DNA of 52,749 bases from Alphaproteobacteria bacterium (GTDB taxonomy: Bacteria > Pseudomonadota > Alphaproteobacteria > Reyranellales > Reyranellaceae), in the NCBI GenBank assembly GCA_947474005.1, contig CANJHI010000017.1:1-52749 (forward strand). Reading direction: 5' to 3'. The notes beneath the pieces were generated by a model. It ran no database searches and was not told the origin of the DNA. It saw only the letters and a program-made list of their open reading frames with translations. Every line of letters starts with the position of its first letter. The stretch's first letter is position 1. Positions 24,666 through 33,316 of the stretch are shown here, in pieces. The position numbers and the translations under genes were made by a program.

Positions 24666-25562
24666 ATGGCTGGTGAGATACTGGGATTCGTCGGAGTCGG
24701 GCGCATGGGTGGACCGATGGCCTCGCGCCTGCTCGATGCCGGCTATCGCCTGTGCGTCTACGACCTGTCCGAAGCGGCAACCGCGCCGCTGGTCGCCCGC
24801 GGCGCCGAACTTGCCGCCTCGCCGGCCGAGGTGGCGTCGGCGGCCGACATCGTCCTCGTGAGCCTGCCGACGCCCGACGTCGTGCGGCAGGTCGTGCTGG
24901 GCGGCAACGGCGGCATCATCAACGGCTCGAAGGTGCGGCTTCTGATCGACCTCTCGACCACCGGCCCGACCGTCGCCACCGAAGTGGCAGCCCAGCTCGC
25001 CGAACGCCGGATCGGCTGGGTCGATGCCCCGGTGAGCGGCGGCGTGACCGGCGCCAAGGCCGGAACGCTCGCCGTCATGGTGTCGTGCCCGAAGCCTGCC
25101 CTGCAGGAGATCGAGCCGGTCCTGAAGATCTTCGGCCAGCTGTTCTACACCGGCGGGAAGCCGGGCCTCGCCCAGTCGGCGAAGCTCGCGAACAACCTGC
25201 TCGCGGCGACCGCGATCGTGGCCACCTCGGAAGCCATGGCGATGGGCGTCAAGGCTGGGCTGGACGCCAGGGTCCTGATCGACATCATCAATGCCTCTAG
25301 CGGACGCAACAGCGCCACCCAGGACAAGTTCCCGCGCGCGGTATTGCCGGGCACTTTCGATTTCGGCTTCACCACCGCCCTTTCCTACAAAGACGTGCGC
25401 CTCTGTATCGAAGAGGCCGAGGCGATGGGCATTCCCATGGTCGTGGGCGCGGCGGTTCGCCAGATGCTCGCCGTTACCAAGGCCCGGTTCGGTGGCGATT
25501 CTGACTTCACCTTCGTCGCAAAAGTGCTGGAGGAGTGGGCGGGAGTCGAGATCCGGGGGTGA
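24666..25562 (+). CDS. NAD(P)-dependent oxidoreductase, 3-hydroxyisobutyrate dehydrogenase family
   Basis: A 298-aa beta-hydroxyacid dehydrogenase. The Rossmann loop GFVGVGRMGGPMASRLL is at ~7-23. The substrate signature WVDAPVSGGVTGAKAGTLAV is at ~119-138, and the catalytic Lys lies in QSAKLANNLL (~174). The family includes 3-hydroxyisobutyrate dehydrogenase and 2-hydroxy-3-oxopropionate (tartronate semialdehyde) reductase; sequence alone cannot decide. ATG at 24666 with GGAGG six bases upstream. Divergent from lacI with an operator on its promoter. Together with the SDR and a 2-oxo/hydroxy-acid-type TRAP binding protein it suggests uptake and oxidation of a small hydroxy acid. Confidence 0.9.
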   Translation: MAGEILGFVGVGRMGGPMASRLLDAGYRLCVYDLSEAATAPLVARGAELAASPAEVASAADIVLVSLPTPDVVRQVVLGGNGGIINGSKVRLLIDLSTTGPTVATEVAAQLAERRIGWVDAPVSGGVTGAKAGTLAVMVSCPKPALQEIEPVLKIFGQLFYTGGKPGLAQSAKLANNLLAATAIVATSEAMAMGVKAGLDARVLIDIINASSGRNSATQDKFPRAVLPGTFDFGFTTALSYKDVRLCIEEAEAMGIPMVVGAAVRQMLAVTKARFGGDSDFTFVAKVLEEWAGVEIRG

Positions 25563-25581
25563 GGAATCAGGCTGCCCCCTG

Positions 25582-27207
25582 TTATGCCGCAAGGGCCGCG
25601 CGCGGTTGCGGACGGCGGTAGCTCAGTGCCTCGGCGATGTGCAGGCGGCGCACCGAGTCGGCGCCGTCGAGATCAGCCAGGGTGCGTGCCACCCGCAAGG
25701 TGCGGTGCCAGGCGCGGGCCGAGAGGCCGAGGCGCTCGGCGGCCCTGGTGAGCAGGGCGCGGCCCTCGGCGTCGGGCTCGGCGATGGCGGCCAGCAAGGC
25801 GCCATCGGTATCGGCGTTGCAGCGCGCCTTGGACCAGTTGCGCACCCTGTCCGACAGCAGGCCGGCGGCGGGATCGGCCTCGACCGCCAAAAGCTTGCCC
25901 TTGCGATCGAGCTCGGCCAGGCGCTGGCGCTGCACGGCACGCGCGGCGGCGACACGGGCGGCAACATCGGCCGAGCTTTCAGCCGGCGGCGGCAAGGCGA
26001 GATCGGCGGCGCCCACCGCCGGCACGTCGATGCAGAGATCGATGCGGTCGAGCAATGGCCCCGACAGCTTGCCCTGGTAGTCAACGCCGCAGCGCGGGGC
26101 ACGACCGCAGGCCCGGCCCGGCTCCATGAGATGGCCGCACCGGCAGGGGTTCATCGCCGCCACGAGCTGGAAACGCGCAGGATAGGTGACGTGGGCGTTG
26201 GCGCGCGCCACGGTCACGCGGCCCGATTCGAGCGGCTGGCGCAGCGCCTCCAACGATGCGCGACTGAACTCCGGCAATTCATCGAGGAACAGCACGCCGT
26301 GATGGGCGAGCGAGACTTCGCCCGGCCGCACGCGCTGCCCACCGCCGATCAACGCCTGCAGGGTGGCCGAATGGTGCGGGTCGCGGAAATTGCGGCGGCG
26401 GCTGAGCTTGCCCTCGGTGAGATCGCCGGCCAGGGAGCGCACCATGGACGCTTCCAGCGCCTCGTCGGGCTCGAGCGGCGGCAACAGGCCCGGCAGGCGC
26501 GCGGCCAGCATCGACTTGCCCGACCCCGGTGGGCCGATCATCAGCAGGTTATGGCCGCCCGCCGCCGCCACTTCGAGCACACGCTTGGCGCTTTCCTGGC
26601 CCTTGATCTCCGACAGGTCGGGATAGACGGCGCGGTCGTCGGCGATCAGAGCCTCCGGCGCGGGAAGGGTCTGCTGGCCGCGCAGATGGTTGAGCAAGGC
26701 AAGCAGCGAAGGGGCCGCCACGACGAGCGGGCGTTCGTTGTCACTCGGCGAGGGTTCGAAGCCACCCCAGGCCGCCTCGCCGCCGCACACCGCGGGGCAG
26801 ATCAGGCCACGGCCGGACGACGCCGCGGCGATCGCCGCCGGCAACACACCCGGCACGCGGCTGAGCGTTCCGTCCAGCGCCAGTTCGCCCAGCACCACGA
26901 AATCTTCCAGGCACTCGCGGGTCAGCACGCCCATGGCGGCAAGAAGCGCCAAGGCAATCGGCAGGTCGTAGTGGCTGCCTTCCTTGGCCAGATCGGCCGG
27001 CGACAGATTGACCGTGATGCGCTGCGGCGGAAGCGCCAGGCCCAGCGCCCGGAGTGCCGCCCGCACCCGCTCGCGGCTTTCGCCCACGGCCTTGTCGGCG
27101 AGGCCGACCATGGCGAAGGCGATGGTCCCCGGCGCGATCATGACCTGCACATCGACCGGCAGGACGTCGACGCCCTGGAAAGCCACCGTCCGTACCTTTG
27201 CCTGCAT
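25582..27207 (-). CDS. comM: ComM/YifB family Mg-chelatase-like AAA+ ATPase
   Basis: A 541-aa protein. The N-terminal Lon-like S5 domain (VNLSPADLAKEGSHYDLPIA, ~66-86) is followed by the AAA+ domain: Walker A GPPGSGKS (225-232), FRDPHHSATLQALIGGG, Walker B VLFLDELPEF, and sensor NPCRCGH. The C-terminal Mg-chelatase-like helical domain has LSARAWHRTLRVARTLADL. ComM is a hexameric helicase that promotes branch migration during natural transformation in gammaproteobacteria, and it is widespread elsewhere with unclear function. ATG at 27207 with GGGAGAG about 4 bases upstream. A strong promoter overlapped by an inverted repeat lies just before it. Confidence 0.96.
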   Translation of the reverse strand: MQAKVRTVAFQGVDVLPVDVQVMIAPGTIAFAMVGLADKAVGESRERVRAALRALGLALPPQRITVNLSPADLAKEGSHYDLPIALALLAAMGVLTRECLEDFVVLGELALDGTLSRVPGVLPAAIAAASSGRGLICPAVCGGEAAWGGFEPSPSDNERPLVVAAPSLLALLNHLRGQQTLPAPEALIADDRAVYPDLSEIKGQESAKRVLEVAAAGGHNLLMIGPPGSGKSMLAARLPGLLPPLEPDEALEASMVRSLAGDLTEGKLSRRRNFRDPHHSATLQALIGGGQRVRPGEVSLAHHGVLFLDELPEFSRASLEALRQPLESGRVTVARANAHVTYPARFQLVAAMNPCRCGHLMEPGRACGRAPRCGVDYQGKLSGPLLDRIDLCIDVPAVGAADLALPPPAESSADVAARVAAARAVQRQRLAELDRKGKLLAVEADPAAGLLSDRVRNWSKARCNADTDGALLAAIAEPDAEGRALLTRAAERLGLSARAWHRTLRVARTLADLDGADSVRRLHIAEALSYRRPQPRAALAA

Positions 27208-27232
27208 ATCGCTCTCCCGAATCTGGAGAACA

Positions 27233-27262
27233 ATTATAGAACGAGTGAAATATAAGTCACTC
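27233..27262 (-). promoter_or_regulatory. Promoter of comM overlapped by an inverted repeat
   Basis: On the minus strand -35 GTGACT (27260-27255), 16 bases, -10 TATAAT (27238-27233). GAGTGA (27243-27248) and TCACTC (27257-27262) form an inverted repeat with an AT-rich 8-base centre covering the -35 and spacer, a likely repressor site. The leader is only ~20 bases. Confidence 0.55.
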
Positions 27263-27303
27263 TCGTATTAGTTGTATCGACGGCGGCGAAGGCGGCTGAT
27301 TGA

Positions 27304-28281
27304 ATGCCGGCCATGCACCGCCGCCAAATCCTGCCCTTTTTCGCCGGCCTGATGGCCGTTCCCGCCGTGATCAAGGCCGCGTTCGCCTGGCCCGACCAGC
27401 CGGTGAAGATCGTCGTGCCCTTCACCCCGGGCACCGGCCCCGACATCATCGCCCGATTTGTGGCGGAGAAGCTCACGGCCAAGCTCGGCCAGCCGGTCGT
27501 CGTCGAAAATGTCGTGGGCGCTAGCGGCAACATCGGCAGCCAGCAGGTGGCGCGCGCCAAGCCCGACGGCCACACGCTGATGTCGTCGGTCAATACGCTG
27601 GTCATGAACGCCAGCCTCTACAAGAACCTGCCCTACGATCCGGTGGCTGACTTCGTGCCGCTGGGGCTCACCGCCTGGGGTTCGCTGGTGCTGGTCGCCA
27701 GTCCCGGCCAAAAGCCCAACACGCTGGCCGAAATGATCGCGGCAGCAAAAGCGGCGCCCAAGAGCCTGACCTACGGCAGCCCGGGAGTCGGCACACCGCA
27801 TCATCTGTCGATGGCGCTGGTCGAGACTTCGGCCGGCATCGAGCTGCTGCACGTGCCGTACAAGGGCACGGCTGGCGCGGTGCAGGATCTGCTGGGCGGC
27901 CAGATCGGCTACATGTTCCTCCCGGTCCATGTCTCGGCCCAGCACATCCGCGCCGGCAAGCTGAAGGCCATCGCCGCCGGCAGCCCGCAGCGCCTGCCGC
28001 AGCTTCCCGACGTCCCGACCCTGGCCGAAAGCGGCCTGAAAGGCGTCGACGTCGACATGTGGTATGGCTTCTTCCTGCCCAAGAGCACACCACCCGAGAT
28101 CGTCGAGCGCTTGAACCGCGAGGTCGCCGCCATCCTGAACACACCGGAGGCCAAGGCCGCGTTCGAGGCGCAAGGCCTGATCCCCGCCACATCGACATCG
28201 GCCGCACTCAGCGAGATCGTTGCGCGCGACCGCGCCCGCTGGGCCGACGTCGTGGCCAAGCGCGGGATTGCCCCGGAGTGA
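27304..28281 (+). CDS. Tripartite tricarboxylate transporter (Bug/TctC) substrate-binding protein, orphan
   Basis: A 325-aa periplasmic protein of the Bug family. The signal peptide RRQILPFFAGLMAVPAV ends near AFAW. The mature protein has the family hallmarks: WPDQPVKIVVPFTPGTGPDI, VVENVVGASGNIGSQQVA, LTYGSPGVGTPHHLSMAL, HVPYKGTAGAVQDLLGGQI and SGLKGVDVDMWYGFFLPK. These bind dicarboxylates, aromatic acids, nicotinate and other anions. No TctA/TctB membrane genes are near, usual for the many orphan Bug proteins of soil alpha- and betaproteobacteria. ATG at 27304, alternative at 27313. Its stop overlaps the GTG start of the flavin monooxygenase, so the ligand may be that enzyme's substrate. Confidence 0.94.
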   Translation: MPAMHRRQILPFFAGLMAVPAVIKAAFAWPDQPVKIVVPFTPGTGPDIIARFVAEKLTAKLGQPVVVENVVGASGNIGSQQVARAKPDGHTLMSSVNTLVMNASLYKNLPYDPVADFVPLGLTAWGSLVLVASPGQKPNTLAEMIAAAKAAPKSLTYGSPGVGTPHHLSMALVETSAGIELLHVPYKGTAGAVQDLLGGQIGYMFLPVHVSAQHIRAGKLKAIAAGSPQRLPQLPDVPTLAESGLKGVDVDMWYGFFLPKSTPPEIVERLNREVAAILNTPEAKAAFEAQGLIPATSTSAALSEIVARDRARWADVVAKRGIAPE

Positions 28282-29531
28282 GCCCCGGAGCGAACGACGA
28301 CGTTCTCATTGTCGGCGGCGGCGTCGGCGGCCTGGCACTTGCCCTCAGCTTGCATCAGGCTGGAATCTCCTGTCGCGTCTTCGAGGCGGTGCCGGAGATC
28401 CTGCCGCTCGGCGTCGGCATCAACCTGCTGCCGCATGCCATGCGCGAGCTCTCCGAGCTCGGCCTGCAGGACGAACTGGCGGCCCGCGCCATCGAGACTC
28501 GCGAACTCGCCTTCTACAGCCGCCACGGCCAGTTCATCTACAAGGAGCCGCGCGGTCGCTTCGCCGGCTACGACTGGCCGCAGCTCTCGATCCATCGTGC
28601 CGACCTGCACGACGTTCTCCTCACCGCCGTAAAGCAGCGGCTGGGCAAGGACGCGGTCCAGCTTGGCCATCGCTGCATCCAGGTCGACCAGGATGCTTCA
28701 GGCGTCACCCTCCATTTCGACAAGACCCAGCCGCGGACGGGCAAGCTGGTCGTGGGGTGCGACGGCATCCATTCGGCGCTCCGCCGCCAGCTCGTTCCCG
28801 GCGAGGGCCTGCCGAAATACTCCGGCGTCAACATGTGGCGCGGCACGGTGCGCTGGCCGGCCTTCCTCGGCGGCGACACCATGGTCTCGACGGGCTGGAT
28901 GACAGTGGGCAAGACCGTGATCTATCCGGTGCGGCCCGGCACGCCCGAGACGGCCGGCAGGCCCCTGATCAATTGGGTGGCCGAGATCGAGCGACCTGAA
29001 GCAGTGCGCCAGGACTGGACCGGGCGCGGGCGCCTCGCCGACATGATGCCGGCCTTTTCAGGCCTGAAATTCGACTGGCTCGACATCACCGCCATGATCG
29101 AGAGCACCGAGGAGATCCTCGAATATCCGATGGTCGATCGCGACCCGCTGCCGCGCTGGAGCCTGGGTCGTCTGACGCTGCTGGGCGACGCCGCGCACCC
29201 GATGTATCCGCGCGGCTCGAATGGCGCCGGCCAGGCGATCATCGATGCGCGTTTCCTGGCCGGCCAGATCAGGAAGCTGGGCGCCACGGAAGCAGCCCTG
29301 GCGGCCTACGAGACGGTACGCAATCCGGCGACGGCCAAGGTGGTGCTGACCAACCGCACCGATCCGCCCGACACCATCCTGCGCGAGGTCTGGCAACGCT
29401 CGGGCGGCAAGCGCTTCGCGCGCATCGAGGACGTGATCTCGGCCGGCGAGCTCGAGGCGATTTCCGAGCGCTACAAGAAGGTGGCCGGCTTCGACCGTGA
29501 GACGCTGAAGACGCGCCCGAGCTTCGTCTAA
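28278..29531 (+). CDS. FAD-dependent monooxygenase (aromatic hydroxylase type)
   Basis: A 417-aa class A flavoprotein monooxygenase. The FAD dinucleotide loop VLIVGGGVGGLALALSLHQA is near residues 8-27. KLVVGCDGIHSALRRQ matches the DG motif (~157-172), and LTLLGDAAHPMYPRGSNGAG is the GD motif (~297-316). It resembles salicylate/3-hydroxybenzoate-type hydroxylases acting on aromatic or heteroaromatic acids with NAD(P)H. The GTG start at 28278 overlaps the preceding stop as GTGA, and gives MSPGANDDVLIVGGG; longer readings would run into the binding-protein gene. Convergent with dppF, 3 bases apart. Confidence 0.9.
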   Translation: MSPGANDDVLIVGGGVGGLALALSLHQAGISCRVFEAVPEILPLGVGINLLPHAMRELSELGLQDELAARAIETRELAFYSRHGQFIYKEPRGRFAGYDWPQLSIHRADLHDVLLTAVKQRLGKDAVQLGHRCIQVDQDASGVTLHFDKTQPRTGKLVVGCDGIHSALRRQLVPGEGLPKYSGVNMWRGTVRWPAFLGGDTMVSTGWMTVGKTVIYPVRPGTPETAGRPLINWVAEIERPEAVRQDWTGRGRLADMMPAFSGLKFDWLDITAMIESTEEILEYPMVDRDPLPRWSLGRLTLLGDAAHPMYPRGSNGAGQAIIDARFLAGQIRKLGATEAALAAYETVRNPATAKVVLTNRTDPPDTILREVWQRSGGKRFARIEDVISAGELEAISERYKKVAGFDRETLKTRPSFV

Positions 29532-29534
29532 AAA

Positions 29535-30530
29535 TCAGGCACCGTGGAGATGACAGGCGACGGCGCGGCCGTCGTCGAGCGTGCGCATCGGCGGATCGAG
29601 GCTCTTGCAGACCTCCATCACCTTGGGGCAGCGCGTATGAAACCGGCAGCCTGGCGGCGGGCGCATGGCGCTCGGGATCTCACCCGAGATGATCTGCTGG
29701 CCACGTGCGGCTTCCAGCTCGGGATCGGCGATCGGCACCGCCGCCAGCAGCGCCTGGGTGTAGGGATGCAGCGGGTTCTTGTAGAGCTGATCGCGGGTGG
29801 CGACCTCGACGATGCGCCCAAGATACATCACCGCGATGCGGTCGCTGATGTGGCGCACAACGGAAAGATCGTGGGCGATGAAGATGTAGGTGAGATCGAG
29901 CCGCTCCTGCAGCTCCATGAACAGGTTCACGACCTGGGCCTGGATCGACACATCGAGCGCCGATACAGGCTCGTCGCAGATCAGCAGCTTCGGCTCGAGC
30001 GCCAGCGCGCGGGCAATGCCGATCCTCTGGCGCTGGCCGCCGGAGAATTCGTGCGGATAGCGCTCGGCCATGTCGGGCAGGAGGCCCACCATCTTCAGGA
30101 GTTCGGCCACGCGCGCCCGATACTTGTCCTGGTCATCGGCCATGCCGTGGACGACCAGCGGCTCGCCCACGATATCCGCGACTTTCATGCGGGGGTTCAG
30201 CGAGCCATAGGGGTCCTGGTAGACCATCTGCATCTTGCGCCGGATCGGCCGCATGCGGGCCCGGTCGAAGGACGAGATATCCTCGCCCTCGAACTCGACC
30301 TTGCCCGAGGTGATGTCGAGCATGCGCAACACGGCGAGCCCCGTCGTCGACTTGCCGCAACCCGACTCGCCCACCAACCCCAGTGTCTCGCCGCGTCCGA
30401 CCGCGAAGCTCACGCCGTCGACGGCCTTCACCGTGCCGACCTGGCGTCGCACGATCACCCCCGAGGTGATCGGGAAATGGACCTTCAGGTCCTCGACCCG
30501 GAGGACCGTTTCAGGCAGCGAGTCGGTCAT
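29535..30530 (-). CDS. dppF: Dipeptide/oligopeptide-type ABC transporter ATP-binding protein (DppF/OppF)
   Basis: A 331-aa ABC ATPase. Walker A GESGCGKST, Q-loop VYQDPYGSLNPRM, signature FSGGQRQR, Walker B LLICDEPVSALD and the switch His in IAHDLSVV are complete. The C-terminal OppD/F extension has GCRFHTRCPKVMEVC, a Cys-rich motif of this family. The N-terminal VKAVDGVSFAVGRGETLGLV is usual for DppF. Overlaps the 3' end of dppD by 20 bases. Last gene of the operon fcs-like, dppB, dppC, dppA, dppD, dppF. Peptide specificity is not certain; many Dpp/Opp-like systems carry other solutes, and the CoA ligase suggests an aromatic conjugate. Confidence 0.95.
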   Translation of the reverse strand: MTDSLPETVLRVEDLKVHFPITSGVIVRRQVGTVKAVDGVSFAVGRGETLGLVGESGCGKSTTGLAVLRMLDITSGKVEFEGEDISSFDRARMRPIRRKMQMVYQDPYGSLNPRMKVADIVGEPLVVHGMADDQDKYRARVAELLKMVGLLPDMAERYPHEFSGGQRQRIGIARALALEPKLLICDEPVSALDVSIQAQVVNLFMELQERLDLTYIFIAHDLSVVRHISDRIAVMYLGRIVEVATRDQLYKNPLHPYTQALLAAVPIADPELEAARGQQIISGEIPSAMRPPPGCRFHTRCPKVMEVCKSLDPPMRTLDDGRAVACHLHGA

Positions 30531-31494
30531 GGAAGAAACACGCTGAAAAATGATGCGGGACGCTTTCGACCAGCGGCGGTCGCTCGCTGTGGCAACGGTC
30601 GGTGGCCTGCCGGCAGCGCGGTGCGAAGGCGCAGCCCGGCGGCAGGGTGGCGAGATCCGGGGGCTGGCCGTCGATCGGCACCAACGGCCGCTCGGTGTCG
30701 CCGTCCAGCCGCGGCACCGAGGCCATCAGGCCCAACGTGTAGGGATGGCGCGGCGATTTGTAGAGTTCGCGGGCCGTCGCAGTCTCGACGATGCGCCCGC
30801 CATACATCACCACGACTCGATCGGCGTAGCGGGCAACGACGCCCAGATCATGGGTGATCAGAATCATCGCCGAATTAGCCTCGCGCGTGAGTTCCTTCAG
30901 GAGCGCCAGGATCTGCGCCTGCACGGTGACGTCGAGCGCCGTCGTCGGCTCGTCGGCAATGATGAGCTGTGGCTGGCAGGCCAGCGCCATGGCGATCATC
31001 ACGCGCTGACGCATGCCGCCCGAATACTGGTGCGGATAGGAGTTGAGCCGGCTCTTCCCGTCGGAGATACGTACTTTGCCTAAAAGCTCGGCGGCCTTGT
31101 CGAGCGCCGCCGCCCACGGGCTCCTGCGATGCAGGTTGATCGGCTCGCCGACTTGCATGCCGACCGTGAGCGCCGGATTGAGCGAGCTCATCGGTTCCTG
31201 GAAGATCATGGCGATGCGGTTGCCGCGGATGGCGCGGATGCCGGCATCGTCCAGCTTCAGCAGGTCCTGGCCGTCGAACAAGATCTCACCCGTCTCGATC
31301 TTGCCGGGCGGATCGGGGATGAGGCGCAGGATCGAGAGCGCGGTGACGCTCTTGCCCGAGCCCGACTCCCCCACGATGGCGAGCGTCTCGCCGGCGGCGA
31401 CGTCGAACGACACTGAATCGACCGCCCGCACCGTGCCGCGTTCGGTGCGGAAGCGGGTCGACAGATTGCGGACACTGAGGAGCGGCTGGGTCAT
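30511..31494 (-). CDS. dppD: Dipeptide/oligopeptide-type ABC transporter ATP-binding protein (DppD/OppD)
   Basis: A 327-aa ABC ATPase that pairs with DppF. Walker [11 protein letters not shown]-loop [16 protein letters not shown], signature [15 protein letters not shown], Walker [13 protein letters not shown], switch LITHDLGVV. The C-terminal extension has [18 protein letters not shown] at 31494 ([10 protein letters not shown]) is chosen because the longer reading to 31512 runs into the REP-like repeat. No strong Shine-Dalgarno sequence precedes it, since the repeat ends six bases upstream in the template sense. Expression may depend on the REP structure. Confidence 0.95.
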   Translation of the reverse strand: MTQPLLSVRNLSTRFRTERGTVRAVDSVSFDVAAGETLAIVGESGSGKSVTALSILRLIPDPPGKIETGEILFDGQDLLKLDDAGIRAIRGNRIAMIFQEPMSSLNPALTVGMQVGEPINLHRRSPWAAALDKAAELLGKVRISDGKSRLNSYPHQYSGGMRQRVMIAMALACQPQLIIADEPTTALDVTVQAQILALLKELTREANSAMILITHDLGVVARYADRVVVMYGGRIVETATARELYKSPRHPYTLGLMASVPRLDGDTERPLVPIDGQPPDLATLPPGCAFAPRCRQATDRCHSERPPLVESVPHHFSACFFHDRLAA

Positions 31495-31499
31495 GTGCT

Positions 31500-31572
31500 G
31501 GGGGCGCGCCACTCCAGTGGCGCGATCGTTGTTGATCCAGCAAAAGACGCGCGACTGGAGTCGCGCGCCCCC
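31500..31572. repeat. REP-like inverted repeat inside the ABC transporter operon
   Basis: Arms of 27 bases (31500-31526 and 31546-31572) are inverted copies around a 19-base loop. Each arm has an internal hairpin: GCGCCACT-CC-AGTGGCGC in one, GCGCGACT-CC-AGTCGCGC in the complement of the other. The one-base change in each half is matched, so the stem is kept. It lies between dppA and dppD, 6 bases before the dppD start. The placement resembles the malE-malF REP of enterobacteria, which protects upstream mRNA. Confidence 0.85.
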
Positions 31573-31591
31573 GGCGAAGAAAGGCGGGCCA

Positions 31592-33286
31592 CTAGCGGCC
31601 CATCGACTTCTTGAGATCCTGGTCGACCCACATGCGGGCGTAGATCGGGCCGGGGCGCACCGCGCCGGCGCGCAGCTCGCCGTTGTAGCCCTTCACCCAT
31701 GGCCACCACGCCGTATAGACGTAGGGCGTCGGCAGCCAGATGTATGGAGCCTTGTCGAGGATATCGCGCGTCAGCTCCTTAATCATCACCTGGCGCTTAG
31801 CCTCATCCCGCTCCTGGTACATCTCTACGACCTTCTTATCGAGAGCAGGGTCGGAGTACTGCGAGGGATTCCAGACCTCCCTTGTGACGAAGCTCTTGCG
31901 GATGGTCGTGGTCGGATTGGTGTGGCCGTTGTTCATGAAGTAGCCGGCCGCGTTGGTCTTTGTCGTCATGGCCGACAGGAACGCGGCATATTCCATGGGC
32001 TGGATCTCGAGCTTCACGCCGACCGCCTCGAGATAGGCAGAGACCAGCGGCAGCAGGTCCATGTGGTCCGGATTGCACGAGCAGACCTGGACCTTGAAGC
32101 TGAAGCCCTTGGGAACGCCCGCCTCGGCCAGCAGTTTCTTGGCCTTGTCGGGATTGAAGGCGTACAGCTCCTTGATCGAGTCCGGCATGGCCTCCAGTGG
32201 CTCGTAGTAGCCGAGATAATCGGGATGCTGCGGATAGGCGAACAGCTCGGCATTGCCGCCGTAGTAGGCTTTGACGATCTCCTGCTTGTTCACCGCCATG
32301 TTGAGCGCACGACGCACGCGGATGTCGTCGAACGGCTTGGTGTCGACGCGCATGGCCAGGAACTGCCCGCTCATGCCGAGCCAGCGTGACCACTTGAGTT
32401 GCGGCGTCGTCTTCTTGAGATCGTCGGCGGCGCTCCAGCGAATGTTCTCCAGCAGATCGAGCTTGGCGGTACGCAGCGCCGTCAGGTACGTCGCCTCGTC
32501 CTTGATCGTGCGGAAGACGAGCTTGTCGAGGAACGGCAGCTTGTACTCCTCGCCGCCGATCTTCGCCTTGTCCCAGTAGATGGAATTCTTGCTGTAGGTG
32601 TTGGAGCTGCCCTGCACGAAATCGCTCAGGACGAACGGGCCCGTGCCGTTCACGTTCTTCCAGTTGGTGGCGCCGGCGTCGGCCACTTCCTTGGGCGTGA
32701 TGGTCGAGTAGTAGCCCCAGCCGAAGCGGTAATCCCATTCGGCATTGAAGTACTTGAAGGTGAAGACGACGGTGTATTTGCCGGTCGCCTCGACCTTCTC
32801 GACATGGTCGAAGTAGCCCGCGATCTTCTTGGGGCTGGTGCTGAGCCGGTTGTAGGCGAAGACGACGTCCTCGGCCGTCAGTTCACGTTCCTTCATGACG
32901 CCCGGTTTCTCCGGAAACATCACGCCCTTGCGCAGGTCGATCGTGAGCTTGAGCGGGTTTTCGCTCCACACCCACTTCTCGGCCAGCTCGCCGCGGATGG
33001 CGTCCGACGGCAGCCAGGCATCGGCGTAGAACGGATACTTGCCGCCGTTCTGCTTGCTCTTGGACAGGTCGGCGGCGAAGAGCTGCTCGTAGAACTGGCC
33101 AGTATCGTGGTTCAGCTTCCAGTTCCAGTCGGCCGGATCGAACGACAGCGCCGAGAGCGTCACATAGACGGTGCCGACCTCGAGCGTGCCGCCGTATTTC
33201 GGCTTTTCCTGCGCCAGCACCGGGGCCGCCAACAGGCCCAGTCCCATCACGCCGCCCAGCAGCGCTTTTCCCAGTCTCTTCATCAT
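31592..33286 (-). CDS. dppA: ABC transporter substrate-binding protein, family 5 (DppA/OppA-like)
   Basis: A 564-aa periplasmic protein. MMKRLGKALLGGVMGLGLLA is a Sec signal peptide with likely cleavage after VLAQ. The mature part has YGGTLEVGTV, LTAEDVVFAYNRL, NGTGPFVLSDFV, FDDIRVRRALNMAVNKQEIV and an AGVPKGFSFKVQV segment, all typical of SBP_bac_5 proteins. These bind peptides, nickel, opines or other solutes in a large two-lobe cleft. ATG at 33286 has GGAGG five bases upstream. It follows dppC by 30 bases. It is slightly longer than E. coli DppA. The REP element follows directly. Ligand unknown. Confidence 0.94.
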   Translation of the reverse strand: MMKRLGKALLGGVMGLGLLAAPVLAQEKPKYGGTLEVGTVYVTLSALSFDPADWNWKLNHDTGQFYEQLFAADLSKSKQNGGKYPFYADAWLPSDAIRGELAEKWVWSENPLKLTIDLRKGVMFPEKPGVMKERELTAEDVVFAYNRLSTSPKKIAGYFDHVEKVEATGKYTVVFTFKYFNAEWDYRFGWGYYSTITPKEVADAGATNWKNVNGTGPFVLSDFVQGSSNTYSKNSIYWDKAKIGGEEYKLPFLDKLVFRTIKDEATYLTALRTAKLDLLENIRWSAADDLKKTTPQLKWSRWLGMSGQFLAMRVDTKPFDDIRVRRALNMAVNKQEIVKAYYGGNAELFAYPQHPDYLGYYEPLEAMPDSIKELYAFNPDKAKKLLAEAGVPKGFSFKVQVCSCNPDHMDLLPLVSAYLEAVGVKLEIQPMEYAAFLSAMTTKTNAAGYFMNNGHTNPTTTIRKSFVTREVWNPSQYSDPALDKKVVEMYQERDEAKRQVMIKELTRDILDKAPYIWLPTPYVYTAWWPWVKGYNGELRAGAVRPGPIYARMWVDQDLKKSMGR

Positions 33287-33316
33287 CGTTTCCTCCACAT
33301 TTTCATTTTCTTCGTT

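Noticed and set aside
24590-25592. Upstream in-frame extension of the lacI gene to about 685 codons
   Set aside because: It would run through the operator, the divergent promoter and the whole dehydrogenase gene on the opposite strand; the HTH starts near ATG 24560.
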